A DNA stretch of 64,000 nucleotides from Paraburkholderia dilworthii (GCF_000472525.1 NZ_AWZT01000035.1:6409-70408); one strand, 5' to 3'; positions 29,178 to 42,229 are shown, counted from the first letter of the stretch. Numbers and translations: made by a program. The notes: generated by a model from the letters alone, not told the origin.

Positions 29178-30476
29178 GTGGAACAACTTCCCTTATGGGC
29201 GCAGATTGGCGCCGTCTTCCTGCTGCTTATCTGCTCGAGCTTCTTCTCGATTTCCGAAACGGCGATGATGGCGCTCAACCGCCATCGCCTGAAGCACCTT
29301 GCCAGCAAGAATGCGCTGGGCGCGAAGACCACTCAGGGTCTATTGGCGCACACCGACCAGCTGCTGAGCGTCGTGCTGATCGGCAACAATTTGTTCAACA
29401 CCATCATTCCGGTGTTGACCACTTCAATTGCATTGCACACGTTCGGCCGTAACAACATGGTGCTGTCGATTGCGACGGGTATCGTCGCATTCCTGATCAT
29501 TGTTTTTGCCGAAATCACGCCGAAGATTGTCGGCGCGACTTTTCCCGAGAAGATCGCACTGCCCGCCAGCCTGCTGATCGCGCCGATGATGCGGGTCGCC
29601 AAACCGCTCGTCTGGTTCGTCAATCTGTTCGCCACTGGCATCTTGCGGATCCTGCATATCAACACACAAGGCGCGCGCGATCAGCGCCTCTCCACCGAAG
29701 AACTGCGCACCATCGTGCTCGAGTCCGGCAGCTTCATGCCGACCAAACACCGCAGCATTCTGCTGAATCTGTTCGACCTCGAAAACATCTCCGTGGACGA
29801 CGTGATGATTCCGCGCCGCCGCATCGAGGCGCTCGACTTCGACGCACCGTTCGAACAGATTCTGCATCAACTCGAAACCTGCTATCACAACAAGCTGATC
29901 GTCTATCAGGGCGATATCGACCGCGTGCTCGGCGTGCTGCACGTTCGCAAGACACTCGCGGCTCTGCACAACCAGGAACTGGAGCGCGAGACGCTGCGCG
30001 AACTGCTCACCGAGCCGTACTTCGTGCCGACCGGCACGCCGGTGTTCCAGCAATTGCAGTACTTTCAGGAGAGCCGTCACCGGATTGCACTCGTCGTCAA
30101 TGAATACGGCGAGCTGCAAGGGCTCGTTACGCCGGAAGACATCATCGAGGAACTGATCGGCGAATTCACCACGTCGATCCCGCGTGGCGCCAATTCGCGC
30201 GGCGGCTGGAACGAACTCGGCGAATGCATCGTCGCGGGGAGCATGCCGCTGCGCGAGTTAAACCGCTGGCTGCAACTCGCGCTCCCTACGGACGGGCCGA
30301 AAACGCTCAACGGCCTCATTCTCGAAATTCTCGAAGACATTCCCGATGGCGACGTGTGCGTGCAAATCGGCGACGTGAAGCTCGAAGTCATGCGCAGTGA
30401 CGACCAGGCGATCCGCACTGTCAAGCTGTTCAGGCCACCGGTGCGCGTGAAGGGCGGCAAGGCGTTGCTTGGTTAG
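29178..30476 (+). CDS. CorC/HlyC-type membrane protein (DUF21-CBS-CorC_HlyC)
   Basis: 432 residues from a GTG start. The N-terminal DUF21/CNNM membrane domain (about 1-190, four helices; PLWAQIGAVFLLLICSSFFS) is followed by a pair of CBS domains (about 200-330; SVDDVMIPRRRIEALDFDAP) and a C-terminal CorC_HlyC domain (about 345-425). Family members take part in magnesium or cobalt export; some are called hemolysins for historical reasons. Ion specificity cannot be told from sequence. Confidence 0.93.
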   Translation: MEQLPLWAQIGAVFLLLICSSFFSISETAMMALNRHRLKHLASKNALGAKTTQGLLAHTDQLLSVVLIGNNLFNTIIPVLTTSIALHTFGRNNMVLSIATGIVAFLIIVFAEITPKIVGATFPEKIALPASLLIAPMMRVAKPLVWFVNLFATGILRILHINTQGARDQRLSTEELRTIVLESGSFMPTKHRSILLNLFDLENISVDDVMIPRRRIEALDFDAPFEQILHQLETCYHNKLIVYQGDIDRVLGVLHVRKTLAALHNQELERETLRELLTEPYFVPTGTPVFQQLQYFQESRHRIALVVNEYGELQGLVTPEDIIEELIGEFTTSIPRGANSRGGWNELGECIVAGSMPLRELNRWLQLALPTDGPKTLNGLILEILEDIPDGDVCVQIGDVKLEVMRSDDQAIRTVKLFRPPVRVKGGKALLG

Positions 30477-30575
30477 TTGCCGACCGGGGAGAGTCGAGCA
30501 GCCGTCAAGTCGCGCGCTAGTGGCGGGTTGGGTCTGACGGTGGTCTTCCCGGTGGTTTTGCCATTGGTCCGTCGG

Positions 30576-30713
30576 TGCTCGCCAGTTAGTCGCCGCTCGC
30601 TCACCGCTTGCTCGCCAGTTAGTCCCGGCCATTGCCCGCTCAGTCCCCCATCAGCCGCGCAATTTACCCTTCACTGCGGTGCGCCGTGCGCCGTACACCG
30701 TGCGCCGTACACC
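30576..30713. repeat. Two direct-repeat pairs in the gap before pilB
   Basis: TGCTCGCCAGTTAGTC occurs at 30576-30591 and 30609-30624 (33-bp period). CGTGCGCCGTACAC occurs at 30685-30698 and 30699-30712 (14-bp tandem) with a partial third copy just before. The gap 30477-30829 has no gene; its 3' part should contain the pilB promoter, which I could not identify. Confidence 0.55.
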
Positions 30714-30829
30714 AGCATCCCACAACCCCACCCCGCCCGCCATTAGCCGAATGGCCGAATAGCGCCGCCGCCCGCCTTGCTCGAAGATGAACCCGTCGTG
30801 TTCTACAGGCGGCTCATCGCCGGCTCTTC

Positions 30830-32128
30830 ATGCAAGCTTCTTTTCAACGTGCGGCCTTGCTGCGGCCGCTGCCGGCCGGCAGCGAAAGCGCCTCCCGCAA
30901 TAAGCCAAGCGCGTTCACCGGCGAAACCGACGACGGCGCGGCAACGCTCAACGATCCCGACAACGCCCCCGCCGTGCGTCTTCTGACTGACACTTTGCGG
31001 GAAGCAACACGCCGCAACGCGTCCGACGTGCACATCGAGCCGGGGGAAAACGGCTGGCGCCTGCGCCTGCGCATCGACGGCGTGCTGCATGAAATGGCGA
31101 CGCCTCCCGCCCATCTGCGCGACGCGTTCATTACGCGTGTGAAGGTTCTGGCGCGTATGGACATCGCCGAGCGGCGCGTCCCACAGGACGGCCGACTGCG
31201 GATCGCCACGTCGCCAGGACGGCTCGAGGACTATCGCGTCAACTCCCTGCCCACGCTGTTCGGAGAAAAGCTCGTATTGCGCAGGCTCGACGCGCTGCCA
31301 ACAGATCTGTCGCTCGACTTGCTCGGACTCGATGCAGCGCAGCGCGATGCCGTCGATGCCGCGATTCGCGCACCGCATGGTCTCGTGCTCGTCACGGGCC
31401 CGACAGGCAGCGGCAAGACCCTGTCGTTGTACTGCTTCCTGAATCTTCTCAATAGCGAGGCGCGCAATCTCTGTTCCGTCGAAGATCCGGCGGAAATCCA
31501 GTTGGCCGGCATTAATCAGGTCAGCGTGCGTGAAAAGGCCGGGCTGACTTTCGCCGTCGCGTTGCGCGCTTTTCTGCGCCAGGACCCGGACGTCATCATG
31601 GTCGGCGAAATACGCGACGAGGAAACCGCCGACGTCGCCGTGAAGGCCGCACAAACCGGCCACCTGGTGCTGTCGACGTTGCACACGAACGACGCGCCAG
31701 CCGCTGTTGCGCGTTTGATCGACATCGGCGTGGCGCCGTACAACCTCGCGGCCGCGCTGCGCATGGTGACGGCGCAGCGGCTGGTGCGCCGCCTTTGCGC
31801 GGCGTGCCGGTCGCCCGCGCCGCACTCTGCGGCTGCGCTTCGCGCCGCGGGCTTCGTCGAGGACCAGATCCGCGGTTGGCATCCCTATGCTGCGACGGGC
31901 TGCGCGGCTTGCCACGGCATCGGCTATCGCGGCCGCGTCGGCGTCCATCAGGTCATGCCGGTGTCCGATGCGATGCGTGAGCTCATCGTCGCGCGCGCGG
32001 GTACGCACGAACTCGCCCGGCAGGCTCGCAGCGAACGCGTCGGCACGTTGCGCGACGCCGCGTTGGCTCTCGTGCGCGACGGCACGACGAGTCTCGCCGA
32101 AGCACTCGCCGCCACCGAGCTCGCATGA
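30830..32128 (+). CDS. pilB: Type IV pilus / type II secretion assembly ATPase (PilB/GspE-like)
   Basis: Hexameric ATPase that powers pilus extension. 432 residues, shorter than the usual 500-570: the N-terminal MshEN/T2SSE_N domain is missing and the frame has a stop 40 bp upstream of the ATG, so no longer start exists here. The core is complete: N2 domain (DVHIEPGENGWRLRLRIDGV), Walker A GPTGSGKT (about 190-197), Walker B DPDVIMVGEIRDEET, and the C-terminal tetracysteine CAAC...CAACHGIGYRGR. pilC follows with an ATGA overlap. The pilB-pilC-pilD order suggests type IV pili rather than type II secretion. Confidence 0.92.
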   Translation: MQASFQRAALLRPLPAGSESASRNKPSAFTGETDDGAATLNDPDNAPAVRLLTDTLREATRRNASDVHIEPGENGWRLRLRIDGVLHEMATPPAHLRDAFITRVKVLARMDIAERRVPQDGRLRIATSPGRLEDYRVNSLPTLFGEKLVLRRLDALPTDLSLDLLGLDAAQRDAVDAAIRAPHGLVLVTGPTGSGKTLSLYCFLNLLNSEARNLCSVEDPAEIQLAGINQVSVREKAGLTFAVALRAFLRQDPDVIMVGEIRDEETADVAVKAAQTGHLVLSTLHTNDAPAAVARLIDIGVAPYNLAAALRMVTAQRLVRRLCAACRSPAPHSAAALRAAGFVEDQIRGWHPYAATGCAACHGIGYRGRVGVHQVMPVSDAMRELIVARAGTHELARQARSERVGTLRDAALALVRDGTTSLAEALAATELA

Positions 32129-33354
32129 GTACTCCCACGACACATCGCCCGGCGTCAACCGATACGCGCTTCCGGTGGCACGGTGTCGATGCCGACGGCA
32201 ACCGCAAAGCGGGCTCGCTGATCGCGCCGGATGCGGGCGCCGCTCGCGCGCTGCTCAAACGCGGCAACCTGTTCGTGGTCGACTTGAAGGCCCAAGGGCC
32301 AGCGCCTCGTCCAAAAACGAATGCCGCCGACGTCACGTTGTTCACGCGCCAGCTCGCCAGCCTGCTGCGCGCCGGCTTGCCGCTCGCCCCCGCGCTGGAA
32401 CTGCTGGCCCAGGCGCAAAGTTCGCGCCGTCCGGGCATGCCGCGGATCGTCGGCGCACTGGCGCGCGACATCACGGCGGGCCTGCGGTTTTCGGCCGCAT
32501 TGCAGCGGTATCCGGTGCAGTTCAACGCGCTGTATTGTCAACTCGTCGAAGTCGGCGAGGCCGCTGGCGCTCTGTCCGCCGTTCTCGCGCGAATCGCGGA
32601 CGACCGCGAACGCGCCGCCGCGCAGCGGGCCAAAGTGCGCGCGGCATTGACCTATCCAGTCGCGATTCTGCTGCTCGCTCTGACAATTACCGCCGCCTTG
32701 CTCGTCTGGGTGGTGCCGACCTTCAAGCAGATTTTCGACGGCTTTGGCGCCCGTTTGCCCGCGCCAACGCAGTTTGTATTGGCGCTGTCGTCCGGTGCCG
32801 CGCAATGGAGCATCCCGGCCATCGCGGGCCTATTTTTGGCCTGTTCCGCAGTGACGTTTCTCCTGCGACGTTCCGAAGCGGCGCGCATCCGCTTCGCGCG
32901 TTTATCGCTGACAATGCCGGTCGCCGGTCCGTTGTTCGCCACGCTTTGCGCCGCACGCTGGAGCCGCGCGCTCGGCACCTTGCTGTCGGCCGGCACGCCG
33001 CTCGCCGATGCATTCGATTCGCTGACTCACGCCACGGGCAACGCTTTTTTCGACCACGCGACTGTGGACATCGCGGCGCGGTTGCGGCGCGGCGAACGGC
33101 TCGCTGCGGCGATGCGCGCGGCGCGCTGCTTCCCGCCCGAGGTCGTGCAACCGGTCGCCGTTGCGGAGGAGTCCGGAGCACTCGACACCATGCTTCTCGA
33201 CGTGGCATCGCTGGCCGACCGTCAGGTAGACGAAAAGATCGGCACGCTGTCGAGCCTGTGCGAACCGCTCGTCATCGTGGTGCTGGGGGCGCTGGTCGGC
33301 GGGCTTGTCATCGCGATGTATCTTCCCATTATTCAACTCGGCAACGTGGTGTAG
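32125..33354 (+). CDS. pilC: Type IV pilus inner membrane platform protein (PilC/GspF family)
   Basis: 409 residues with two T2SSF domains; the first has the conserved FTRQLASLLRAGLPLAPALE block and the second RWSRALGTLLSAGTPLADAF. Three membrane helices (near 172, 220 and at the C-terminus, LVIVVLGALVGGLVIAMYLP). It forms the membrane platform on which PilB acts. The ATG overlaps the pilB stop by 4 bp. Confidence 0.95.
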   Translation: MSTPTTHRPASTDTRFRWHGVDADGNRKAGSLIAPDAGAARALLKRGNLFVVDLKAQGPAPRPKTNAADVTLFTRQLASLLRAGLPLAPALELLAQAQSSRRPGMPRIVGALARDITAGLRFSAALQRYPVQFNALYCQLVEVGEAAGALSAVLARIADDRERAAAQRAKVRAALTYPVAILLLALTITAALLVWVVPTFKQIFDGFGARLPAPTQFVLALSSGAAQWSIPAIAGLFLACSAVTFLLRRSEAARIRFARLSLTMPVAGPLFATLCAARWSRALGTLLSAGTPLADAFDSLTHATGNAFFDHATVDIAARLRRGERLAAAMRAARCFPPEVVQPVAVAEESGALDTMLLDVASLADRQVDEKIGTLSSLCEPLVIVVLGALVGGLVIAMYLPIIQLGNVV

Positions 33355-33382
33355 CATCGCAGCCGAATCTATCGTTTCATCC

Positions 33383-34336
33383 ATGCAGGCAACTCATTCA
33401 CTCGTGCCAGAAACCTCTTCCAGCCTGCTTTCGGCCCCGTTTTCGAACCTGCTGTCTGGTCATTTCGCAGCCGCTCTCGGTCAGGCATTTGGTAGCTTGC
33501 CCTCCGCGTTGCAGTTCGCTTTGGCGATCATATTTGGCCTCGTGATCGGCAGCTTCCTGAACGTCGTCGTGCATAGGGTGCCGGTCATGCTCGAACGGGC
33601 ATGGCGCCTTGAAGTCAGCGAGGTCACTGACGAACCTCTCGAACAGGACGGTCTGCCGGCGCGCTACAACCTGTGGGTGCCGCGCAGCGCATGTCCTCAT
33701 TGCGGGCATGTGCTGCACGCGTGGGAGAACCTGCCGGTGCTCAGCTACGTCCTGCTGCGTGGTCGCTGTTCCGCATGCAAAGCCCGGGTGAGCCTGCGCT
33801 ATCCGCTGCTCGAAATCGCCAGCGCAGGGCTCGCAGCGGGCGCGCTGGCGATATTCGGCCCGACGCTCGCCGCGCTCGCCGCGTTCGGACTGTGCGCGGC
33901 CCTGCTAGCAATGAGCGCCATCGACATCGACACCCATCTGCTGCCGGACTCGATGACGTTGCCGCTCCTGTGGGCGGGCATCATCGTCAATTTCAACGGC
34001 ATGTTCGCGAGTCTTCAGGACGCCGTGCTCGGCGCTATCTTCGGCTATCTGGTGCTATGGGCCGTGCATTGGCTCTTCCGGCTCGTGCGAGGTATCGACG
34101 GCATGGGTTACGGCGACTTTAAACTCCTCGCGGCGCTCGGCGCCTGGCTCGGCTGGGCGGCGCTTCCTCAGATCGTGCTGGTTGCCGCCGTGGCGGGCGC
34201 GGTCGTCGGTCTCGCGGCGACCTGGCGTGGCCGCATGCGGTTCGGAGAGCCACTGCCCTTCGGGCCGTTTCTTGCTGCGGGCGGCGTCCTCACACTGTTT
34301 TTCGGCACACCGCTTTACCTGGCTCTCGGAGGCTGA
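33383..34336 (+). CDS. pilD: Prepilin peptidase / N-methyltransferase
   Basis: Cleaves and methylates prepilins in the inner membrane. I choose the ATG at 33383 ([20 protein letters not shown]; 317 residues), 28 bp after pilC. The cytoplasmic loop has the four-cysteine zinc site (CPHCG and [13 protein letters not shown]). The two catalytic aspartates are in [12 protein letters not shown] and [15 protein letters not shown] 40-residue N-terminal extension precedes the first helix. No pilin gene is in the window, so the substrates are encoded elsewhere. Confidence 0.95.
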   Translation: MQATHSLVPETSSSLLSAPFSNLLSGHFAAALGQAFGSLPSALQFALAIIFGLVIGSFLNVVVHRVPVMLERAWRLEVSEVTDEPLEQDGLPARYNLWVPRSACPHCGHVLHAWENLPVLSYVLLRGRCSACKARVSLRYPLLEIASAGLAAGALAIFGPTLAALAAFGLCAALLAMSAIDIDTHLLPDSMTLPLLWAGIIVNFNGMFASLQDAVLGAIFGYLVLWAVHWLFRLVRGIDGMGYGDFKLLAALGAWLGWAALPQIVLVAAVAGAVVGLAATWRGRMRFGEPLPFGPFLAAGGVLTLFFGTPLYLALGG

Positions 34337-34338
34337 GC

Positions 34339-34941
34339 ATGTTCGTTGTGGGACTCACCGGCGGCATCGGCAGCGGCAAATCGACGGTTGCCGACCTGTT
34401 CGCGGCGCGTGACGTGCCGCTCGTCGACACCGATCTGATCGCGCATCGCATCACCGCGCCGCACGGCATCGCAATGCCGCAGATCGCCGCCGAGTTCGGC
34501 AATGCGTTCGTGGCCACGGACGGCTCGCTGGACCGTGCACGTATGCGCTCGCTCGTCTTCAGCGACGATGCGGCGCGCAAGCGGCTAGAGAACATCACGC
34601 ATCCGTTGATTCGCGCGGAAACGGAACGCGAGCAACACGAGGCCACAGGGCCTTATGTGATCGTTGTGGTCCCGCTGCTGGTCGAGTCGGGTACCTGGAA
34701 AAACCGCGTGAATCGCGTACTCGCCGTGGATTGCAGCGTGGAGACGCAAATCTCGCGCGTGATGAACCGCAATGGTTTCAGCCGCGAACAGGTGCTTGCG
34801 ATCATCGCGCGCCAGGCCACGCGCGAAGCGCGGCTCGCCGCCGCGGATGACGTGATCGTCAACGACAACGCGCCGCTTGATGCGCTGGTCGCGCAGGTCG
34901 ATGCACAGCATCGCGCGTATCTGTCGCTTGCGCGCGCGTGA
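34339..34941 (+). CDS. coaE: Dephospho-CoA kinase
   Basis: Last step of coenzyme A synthesis. 200 residues. P-loop [12 protein letters not shown] at 6-17, followed by the [10 protein letters not shown] substrate block and [10 protein letters not shown]. It begins 2 bp after pilD, an arrangement (pilD-coaE-zapD-yacG) conserved in beta- and gammaproteobacteria. Confidence 0.97.
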   Translation: MFVVGLTGGIGSGKSTVADLFAARDVPLVDTDLIAHRITAPHGIAMPQIAAEFGNAFVATDGSLDRARMRSLVFSDDAARKRLENITHPLIRAETEREQHEATGPYVIVVVPLLVESGTWKNRVNRVLAVDCSVETQISRVMNRNGFSREQVLAIIARQATREARLAAADDVIVNDNAPLDALVAQVDAQHRAYLSLARA

Positions 34942-35383
34942 TGCGGCCTGTGATGCGGCGTGTCACCGGCGTGCGATGCGCGTTTGGAGTGAGCGGCAGA
35001 GTGGGCGCATGAAGTGGGCGTGTGAAGAGAGAGAGCGTGTCACGCAGGCGTATGAAGCGGGTATGTGAGGCGGCATATGAAGCGCGCCTCTCAAGCAGGG
35101 GGCGAAGCCGGGCTTAAGCAACACACATAAAAGCGACGCCAAAAACGCACGCCCCGCACTCGATAAGAAACAGCCCGCTCGTGCCCTATGTCACCGTATG
35201 CCACCTATTGGCGCGAATCGTTGAACTTTGACGCTCCGTATATGCCGAAGTAGCCGAAAACCGCGAGAAACGTGCGGAAAAATGTGCTGAAACGCGTGCG
35301 AAAAGCGCGCGATTGCTAGGGTAGTCCCACGGCATTAGAATGTCCTGCATTCCCGTCACCGACCACGCCCGAGGCGAGCCCGC
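34942..35383. other. Intergenic region between coaE and zapD
   Basis: 442 bp with no supported gene. The first half is made of degenerate GTG/TGAAGCGG-rich words (for example GGCGTGTGAAG and GGCGTATGAAGCGGG), which look like decayed short repeats. The second half is less GC-rich and is the likely place of a zapD promoter; no clear -35/-10 pair was found. Confidence 0.5.
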
Positions 35384-36139
35384 TTGATCCTTTACGAGTA
35401 CCCCTTCAACGAGCGAATCCGGACGCTATTGCGCCTCGAAGATCTGTTCGAGCGCTTCACGTTCTTTCTGACGCAGCAAGACGCCAGGGAACACCATGTC
35501 GCACTGACCACGCTGTTCGAAATCTCAGAGGTCGCGGGTCGCGCCGATCTCAAGTCCGATCTGATGAAGGAACTCGAACGCCAGCGGCAAACGCTCGCGC
35601 CCTTTCGCGGCAATCCGGGAATCGAGCAGAACGCGCTGGAAACCGTGCTGGGAGAAATCGAGCAGACGTTGGCGGGGCTTTCGCAGATGCAGGGCAAGAC
35701 CGGCCAGCATCTTGCAGAGAACGAATGGCTTGCAAGCATCCGAAGCCGGGCGATTATTCCGGGCGGCACCTGCAAATTCGACCTGCCGTCCTACTATGCG
35801 TGGCAGCAGTTGCACCCCGATCAGCGTCGTCAGGACATCGCCAAGTGGGTCACGCCGTTGCTGCCGCTGCGCGACGCGGCCACCATCGTGCTGAGGCTCG
35901 CGCGCGAGTCCGGCCAGGCATCGAAGGTCATGGCAATGGCGGGCAGCTATCAGCAAATGCTCTCGGGCCGCTCGTATCAATTGATGCAGGTGCGCGTGGC
36001 ACCTGAATTGCGCGTGATTCCCGAGGCCAGCGCCAACAAGTACATGCTGTGGGTGCGCTTCACAGTGCAGGACGGCGATTTGCGTCCGCGCGCGGTGGAT
36101 GTCGACGTGCCCTTTCAGTTGACGCTTTGCAGCCTGTAA
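35384..36139 (+). CDS. zapD: Cell division protein ZapD (YacF)
   Basis: Binds the FtsZ C-terminal peptide and bundles FtsZ filaments in the cytoplasm. 251 residues from a TTG start ([20 protein letters not shown]), the usual N-terminus. [18 protein letters not shown] is the family signature. Its partner FtsZ is encoded at 45036-46232. yacG follows after 125 bp. Confidence 0.97.
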   Translation: MILYEYPFNERIRTLLRLEDLFERFTFFLTQQDAREHHVALTTLFEISEVAGRADLKSDLMKELERQRQTLAPFRGNPGIEQNALETVLGEIEQTLAGLSQMQGKTGQHLAENEWLASIRSRAIIPGGTCKFDLPSYYAWQQLHPDQRRQDIAKWVTPLLPLRDAATIVLRLARESGQASKVMAMAGSYQQMLSGRSYQLMQVRVAPELRVIPEASANKYMLWVRFTVQDGDLRPRAVDVDVPFQLTLCSL

Positions 36140-36264
36140 GCAGGCCCGTCGCAATTCTCCATAGACTCGAATAGAGCGGTCGGCCCGCTCGGCCGCGCCT
36201 TTGAAGCGGCGACAAATGCCCCTATATTCGTTACTTGTTCGACTTGCACTGACTGCCTGACCGT

Positions 36265-36462
36265 ATGCCTACCGTCGTCAAATGCCCTACTTGCGGAAAG
36301 GACGTCCGCTGGACACCTGAAAACCGCTTTCGCCCATTTTGCTCGGACCGCTGCAAGCAGATCGATCTCGGCGCCTGGGCCGCCGAGAAGTACAAGATCG
36401 GCGGGACCGATCAGGAAGCGCCGTCGGACGAGACGCCTGACGGGGATTACAACCCGCATTGA
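36265..36462 (+). CDS. yacG: DNA gyrase inhibitor YacG
   Basis: 65 residues. A four-cysteine zinc site (Cys7, Cys10, Cys26, Cys30) in [11 protein letters not shown] and [16 protein letters not shown]. In E. coli YacG binds GyrB and blocks DNA binding. The C-terminus is short and acidic ([17 protein letters not shown]). Last gene of the pilB-yacG group. Confidence 0.95.
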   Translation: MPTVVKCPTCGKDVRWTPENRFRPFCSDRCKQIDLGAWAAEKYKIGGTDQEAPSDETPDGDYNPH

Positions 36463-36684
36463 GCAGCAGCCAGGGCGCGCAGTCCGGATGGCCGGCGCTG
36501 TTGCCGCTGTGCGGACCACGAAGGCCCCACGGCTACAACCCGCTCAGCGGCGATGAGCAAGCGAAACAGCGCCCACTGCGGCGGACCAACCGTCAGCCAT
36601 AGGTTCCATAAGACCGGCGTGCGCCCGCGCTGCTAAACTGTGTTGAGCCGCTTAAGCCGTGCCGCAACGGTGGCTTCGTAGTTG

Positions 36685-37107
36685 TCAGCACTTCTCCGCC
36701 GCGAGCCACTCCAGGACCGGCATGGTCGCCGGCAACAGCGGCGAAACGTCGGCAGGCAGCGCCTGCCACACGAACGCCTGGCCTTCGCGGCCGTGCGGCT
36801 CGCCCTTCCACTGCGTCACCTTGCAGAAAAAGAGCCGCACGTACGCGTGCGGATAATCGTGTTCGAGCGTATGCCAGAGGTGGCATGCCTGAACTTCGAT
36901 ACCCAGTTCTTCGTGCAACTCGCGGGCAAGCGCCGCCTCGACGGATTCGCCCGCTTCCAGCTTGCCGCCCGGAAACTCCCAGTAGCCCTCGTACGGCTTG
37001 CCCGCCGGACGCTGCGCGAGCAGATAGCGCCCATCCGGCTGCACCAGCACCCCGACAGCGACTTCCGTCACCGGACGGCCTACGTCGTTCTTCGGTGCCT
37101 CGCTCAT
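36685..37107 (-). CDS. mutT: MutT-type Nudix hydrolase (8-oxo-dGTP diphosphatase-like)
   Basis: 140 residues from the ATG at 37107 (MSEAPKNDVGRPVTEVAVGV), which overlaps the stop of the DUF815 gene (ATGA). The Nudix box GGKLEAGESVEAALARELHE is complete, and YEGYWEFPGG precedes it as in MutT. The proposed role is clearing oxidised GTP/dGTP from the pool. The frame extends further upstream but that part is inside the DUF815 gene. The 222-bp gap to yacG (36463-36684) shows no gene. Confidence 0.93.
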   Translation of the reverse strand: MSEAPKNDVGRPVTEVAVGVLVQPDGRYLLAQRPAGKPYEGYWEFPGGKLEAGESVEAALARELHEELGIEVQACHLWHTLEHDYPHAYVRLFFCKVTQWKGEPHGREGQAFVWQALPADVSPLLPATMPVLEWLAAEKC

Positions 37108-37973
37108 GCCTGAGATTTCCGGCCGGACCAGTCGCGCGCGAACTGCCATGCAACGCGCCCGGAGCGCGACCCGCGCTCGAGCGCCCACACCAGCGCATCG
37201 CCGCGCGCGGCTTCGACTTCCGCGTCGTTGCAGCCGAAATGCCGCAGCCAGTGGCCGATGATCGACAAGTAGTCGTCCTGCTTGAATGGATAGAAGCTGA
37301 CCCACAACCCGAAACGTTCTGACAGCGAGATCTTTTCTTCGACGAGCTCGCCGGGGTGAATCTCACCGTCTGACGTGTGCTTGTACGTCTCGTTGTCGCT
37401 CATGTACTCGGGCAGCAGATGACGACGGTTCGACGTCGCATAAATGAGCACGTTGTCCGATTGCGCGGCGACCGAGCCGTCGAGCGCCACTTTGAGCGCC
37501 TTGTAGCCCGACTCGCCGTCTTCGAACGAGAGGTCGTCGCAGAACACCACGAAGCGTTCAGGCCGCTTCGCGATCAGATCGACGATATCGCCGAGATCGT
37601 GCAGATCATCTTTGTCCACCTCGATCAGGCGCAGGCCGTCTTTTGCGTACGCGTTCAGGCACGCCTTGATCAGCGACGACTTGCCGGTGCCGCGCGCGCC
37701 CGTCAGCAGCACGTTATTGGCCGGCAGCTTGTGCACGAATTGGCGCGTGTTCTGTTCGATCAGCGCTTTCTGACGATCGATGTTTTGCAGATCGTCGAGC
37801 GTGATGTCTGAAATCGCCGGCACTGGCTGCAGATAGCCGCGCCCCTGCCGCTTGCGCCAGCGAAAAGCGACCGCCGCCGACCAGTCGATCTCAGGCGCGG
37901 CGGGCGGAAGCATCGCTTCGAGGCGGACGAGCACGGCTTCGGCCCGTGTCAGAAACTGTTCGAGTTTGTCCAT
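37104..37973 (-). CDS. DUF815 family AAA-like ATPase
   Basis: 289 residues. Walker A GARGTGKSSLIKA (about 90-100), Walker B FVVFCDDLSFED, and YATSNRRHLLPEYMSDNETY, a sensor-1-like segment. The N-terminal 75 residues are a helical region. The family is widespread and uncharacterised. It sits between argJ (40 bp) and mutT (4-bp overlap). Confidence 0.9.
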   Translation of the reverse strand: MDKLEQFLTRAEAVLVRLEAMLPPAAPEIDWSAAVAFRWRKRQGRGYLQPVPAISDITLDDLQNIDRQKALIEQNTRQFVHKLPANNVLLTGARGTGKSSLIKACLNAYAKDGLRLIEVDKDDLHDLGDIVDLIAKRPERFVVFCDDLSFEDGESGYKALKVALDGSVAAQSDNVLIYATSNRRHLLPEYMSDNETYKHTSDGEIHPGELVEEKISLSERFGLWVSFYPFKQDDYLSIIGHWLRHFGCNDAEVEAARGDALVWALERGSRSGRVAWQFARDWSGRKSQA

Positions 37974-38013
37974 AACAATGAATGAGCGGCCAGAGGCCGC
38001 ATGATGAGCCCGG

Positions 38014-39255
38014 TTACGAGCGGTAGTCGGCGTTGATGCTCACGTAGTCGTGCGACAGATCGCAAGTCCAGATCGTGGCTTGCGCATTGCCGCGGCCGAG
38101 CACGACGCGAATGCCGATCTCGCTCTTTTTCATGACGCGCTGGCCGTCTTCTTCACGGTACGCCGGATTGCGGCCGCCTGCAGTCGCGACCAGCACGTCG
38201 TCCAGATACAGATCGATCTTGCCGACCTCGAGATCGTCGATGCCGGCATAACCGATCGCCGCCAGAATGCGGCCGAGGTTCGGGTCCGATGCATAGAAGG
38301 CCGTCTTGACGAGCGGCGAATGGCCGATTGCATATGCGATCTGGCGGCATTCGCCGACGCTCGAACCGCCTTCTACGTGCACCGTTATGAATTTCGTCGC
38401 ACCTTCCCCGTCGCGCACAATCAGTTGCGCGAGCGTTTGCGCGACTTCGGTCACCGCGTCGCGCAACGCTGCGTAAGCGGGTGAACCGGTGGACGTGATG
38501 GTCGGCAGGCTCGATTTGCCCGACGCAATGAGGATGAACGAATCGTTGGTGGACGTATCGCCGTCGATCGTGATGCAGTTGAACGAACGGTCCGCCACGT
38601 GTTTGATCAGCGCGTCGAGTACCGGCTGCGCGAGAGCCGCGTCGAACGCCAGGAAGCCTAGCATGGTCGCCATGTTCGGCTTGATCATGCCGGCGCCCTT
38701 GCTGATGCCGGTCAGCGTGACCGTATGGCCCTCGATCGTGACCTGGCGCGAGGTCGCCTTCGGCAACGTATCGGTGGTCATGATCGCCTGGGCGGCGTCG
38801 TACCAGTTCGCTTCGTTGCGGTTCGCGAGCGCGGCAGGCAAGCCAGCCTTCAGGCGATCCACCGGCAACGGTTCCAGGATCACCCCCGTCGAAAACGGCA
38901 GCACCTGTTCGGGGGCGATGTCCGCGAGACGCGCGAGTTCCACGCAAGTTTCACGCGCCGCCACGAGGCCCGGTTCGCCCGTGCCCGCGTTCGCATTTCC
39001 GGTGTTGATCACGAGCGCACGAATCGGCTTGCCGCCTGCGCGCACGCGCTCCAGGTTCTCGCGGCACACGGTGACCGGCGCCGCGCAAAAGCGGTTCTGC
39101 GTGAAGACGCCGCCTACTGTCGCGCCTTCATCGACGGAAATGACCAGCACGTCCTTGCGGTTGGGCTTACGAATGTTCGCCTCCGCCCAACCGAGCGTGA
39201 CGCCGGCGACGGGATGCAGTTGAGCGGGATCGATCGAGGGGAAATTGACAGCCAT
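38014..39255 (-). CDS. argJ: Bifunctional glutamate N-acetyltransferase / ornithine acetyltransferase
   Basis: Arginine synthesis: transfers acetyl from N-acetylornithine to glutamate and can also use acetyl-CoA. I start at 39255 ([20 protein letters not shown]; 413 residues). The self-cleavage site lies in [16 protein letters not shown], where Thr of MATML becomes the nucleophile of the beta chain. Other conserved blocks are [12 protein letters not shown] and [16 protein letters not shown] secA-side hairpin lies only 22 bp upstream of the start. Confidence 0.97.
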   Translation of the reverse strand: MAVNFPSIDPAQLHPVAGVTLGWAEANIRKPNRKDVLVISVDEGATVGGVFTQNRFCAAPVTVCRENLERVRAGGKPIRALVINTGNANAGTGEPGLVAARETCVELARLADIAPEQVLPFSTGVILEPLPVDRLKAGLPAALANRNEANWYDAAQAIMTTDTLPKATSRQVTIEGHTVTLTGISKGAGMIKPNMATMLGFLAFDAALAQPVLDALIKHVADRSFNCITIDGDTSTNDSFILIASGKSSLPTITSTGSPAYAALRDAVTEVAQTLAQLIVRDGEGATKFITVHVEGGSSVGECRQIAYAIGHSPLVKTAFYASDPNLGRILAAIGYAGIDDLEVGKIDLYLDDVLVATAGGRNPAYREEDGQRVMKKSEIGIRVVLGRGNAQATIWTCDLSHDYVSINADYRS

Positions 39256-39276
39256 TGGTCGCGACCTGTCGAAGAA

Positions 39277-39298
39277 AATGCCGGCGAGCGCCGGCATT
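39277..39298 (-). terminator. Hairpin in the secA-argJ spacer
   Basis: AATGCCGGC-GAGC-GCCGGCATT, a 9-bp stem; on the leftward strand it is followed by TTCTTCG, a weak T-rich tail. It could end secA transcripts or act in the argJ leader, since the argJ ATG is only 22 bp away. Confidence 0.45.
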
Positions 39299-39418
39299 GA
39301 GGAAACGGAACTGGTAGCTCGGCCAGATGCCGGACCACCGCGAATCAGCAACAAAACACGGTGAAAAAAAGACCGCGCCAAGCGATGCGGCGCGCTCGGT
39401 GGCGCGCCGCCCAGGACA

Positions 39419-42229
<2,811 letters not shown>

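Noticed and set aside
29178-30476. Hemolysin call for the CorC-type protein
   Set aside because: The DUF21-CBS-CorC_HlyC layout is that of ion transport related proteins; the hemolysin name is historical.
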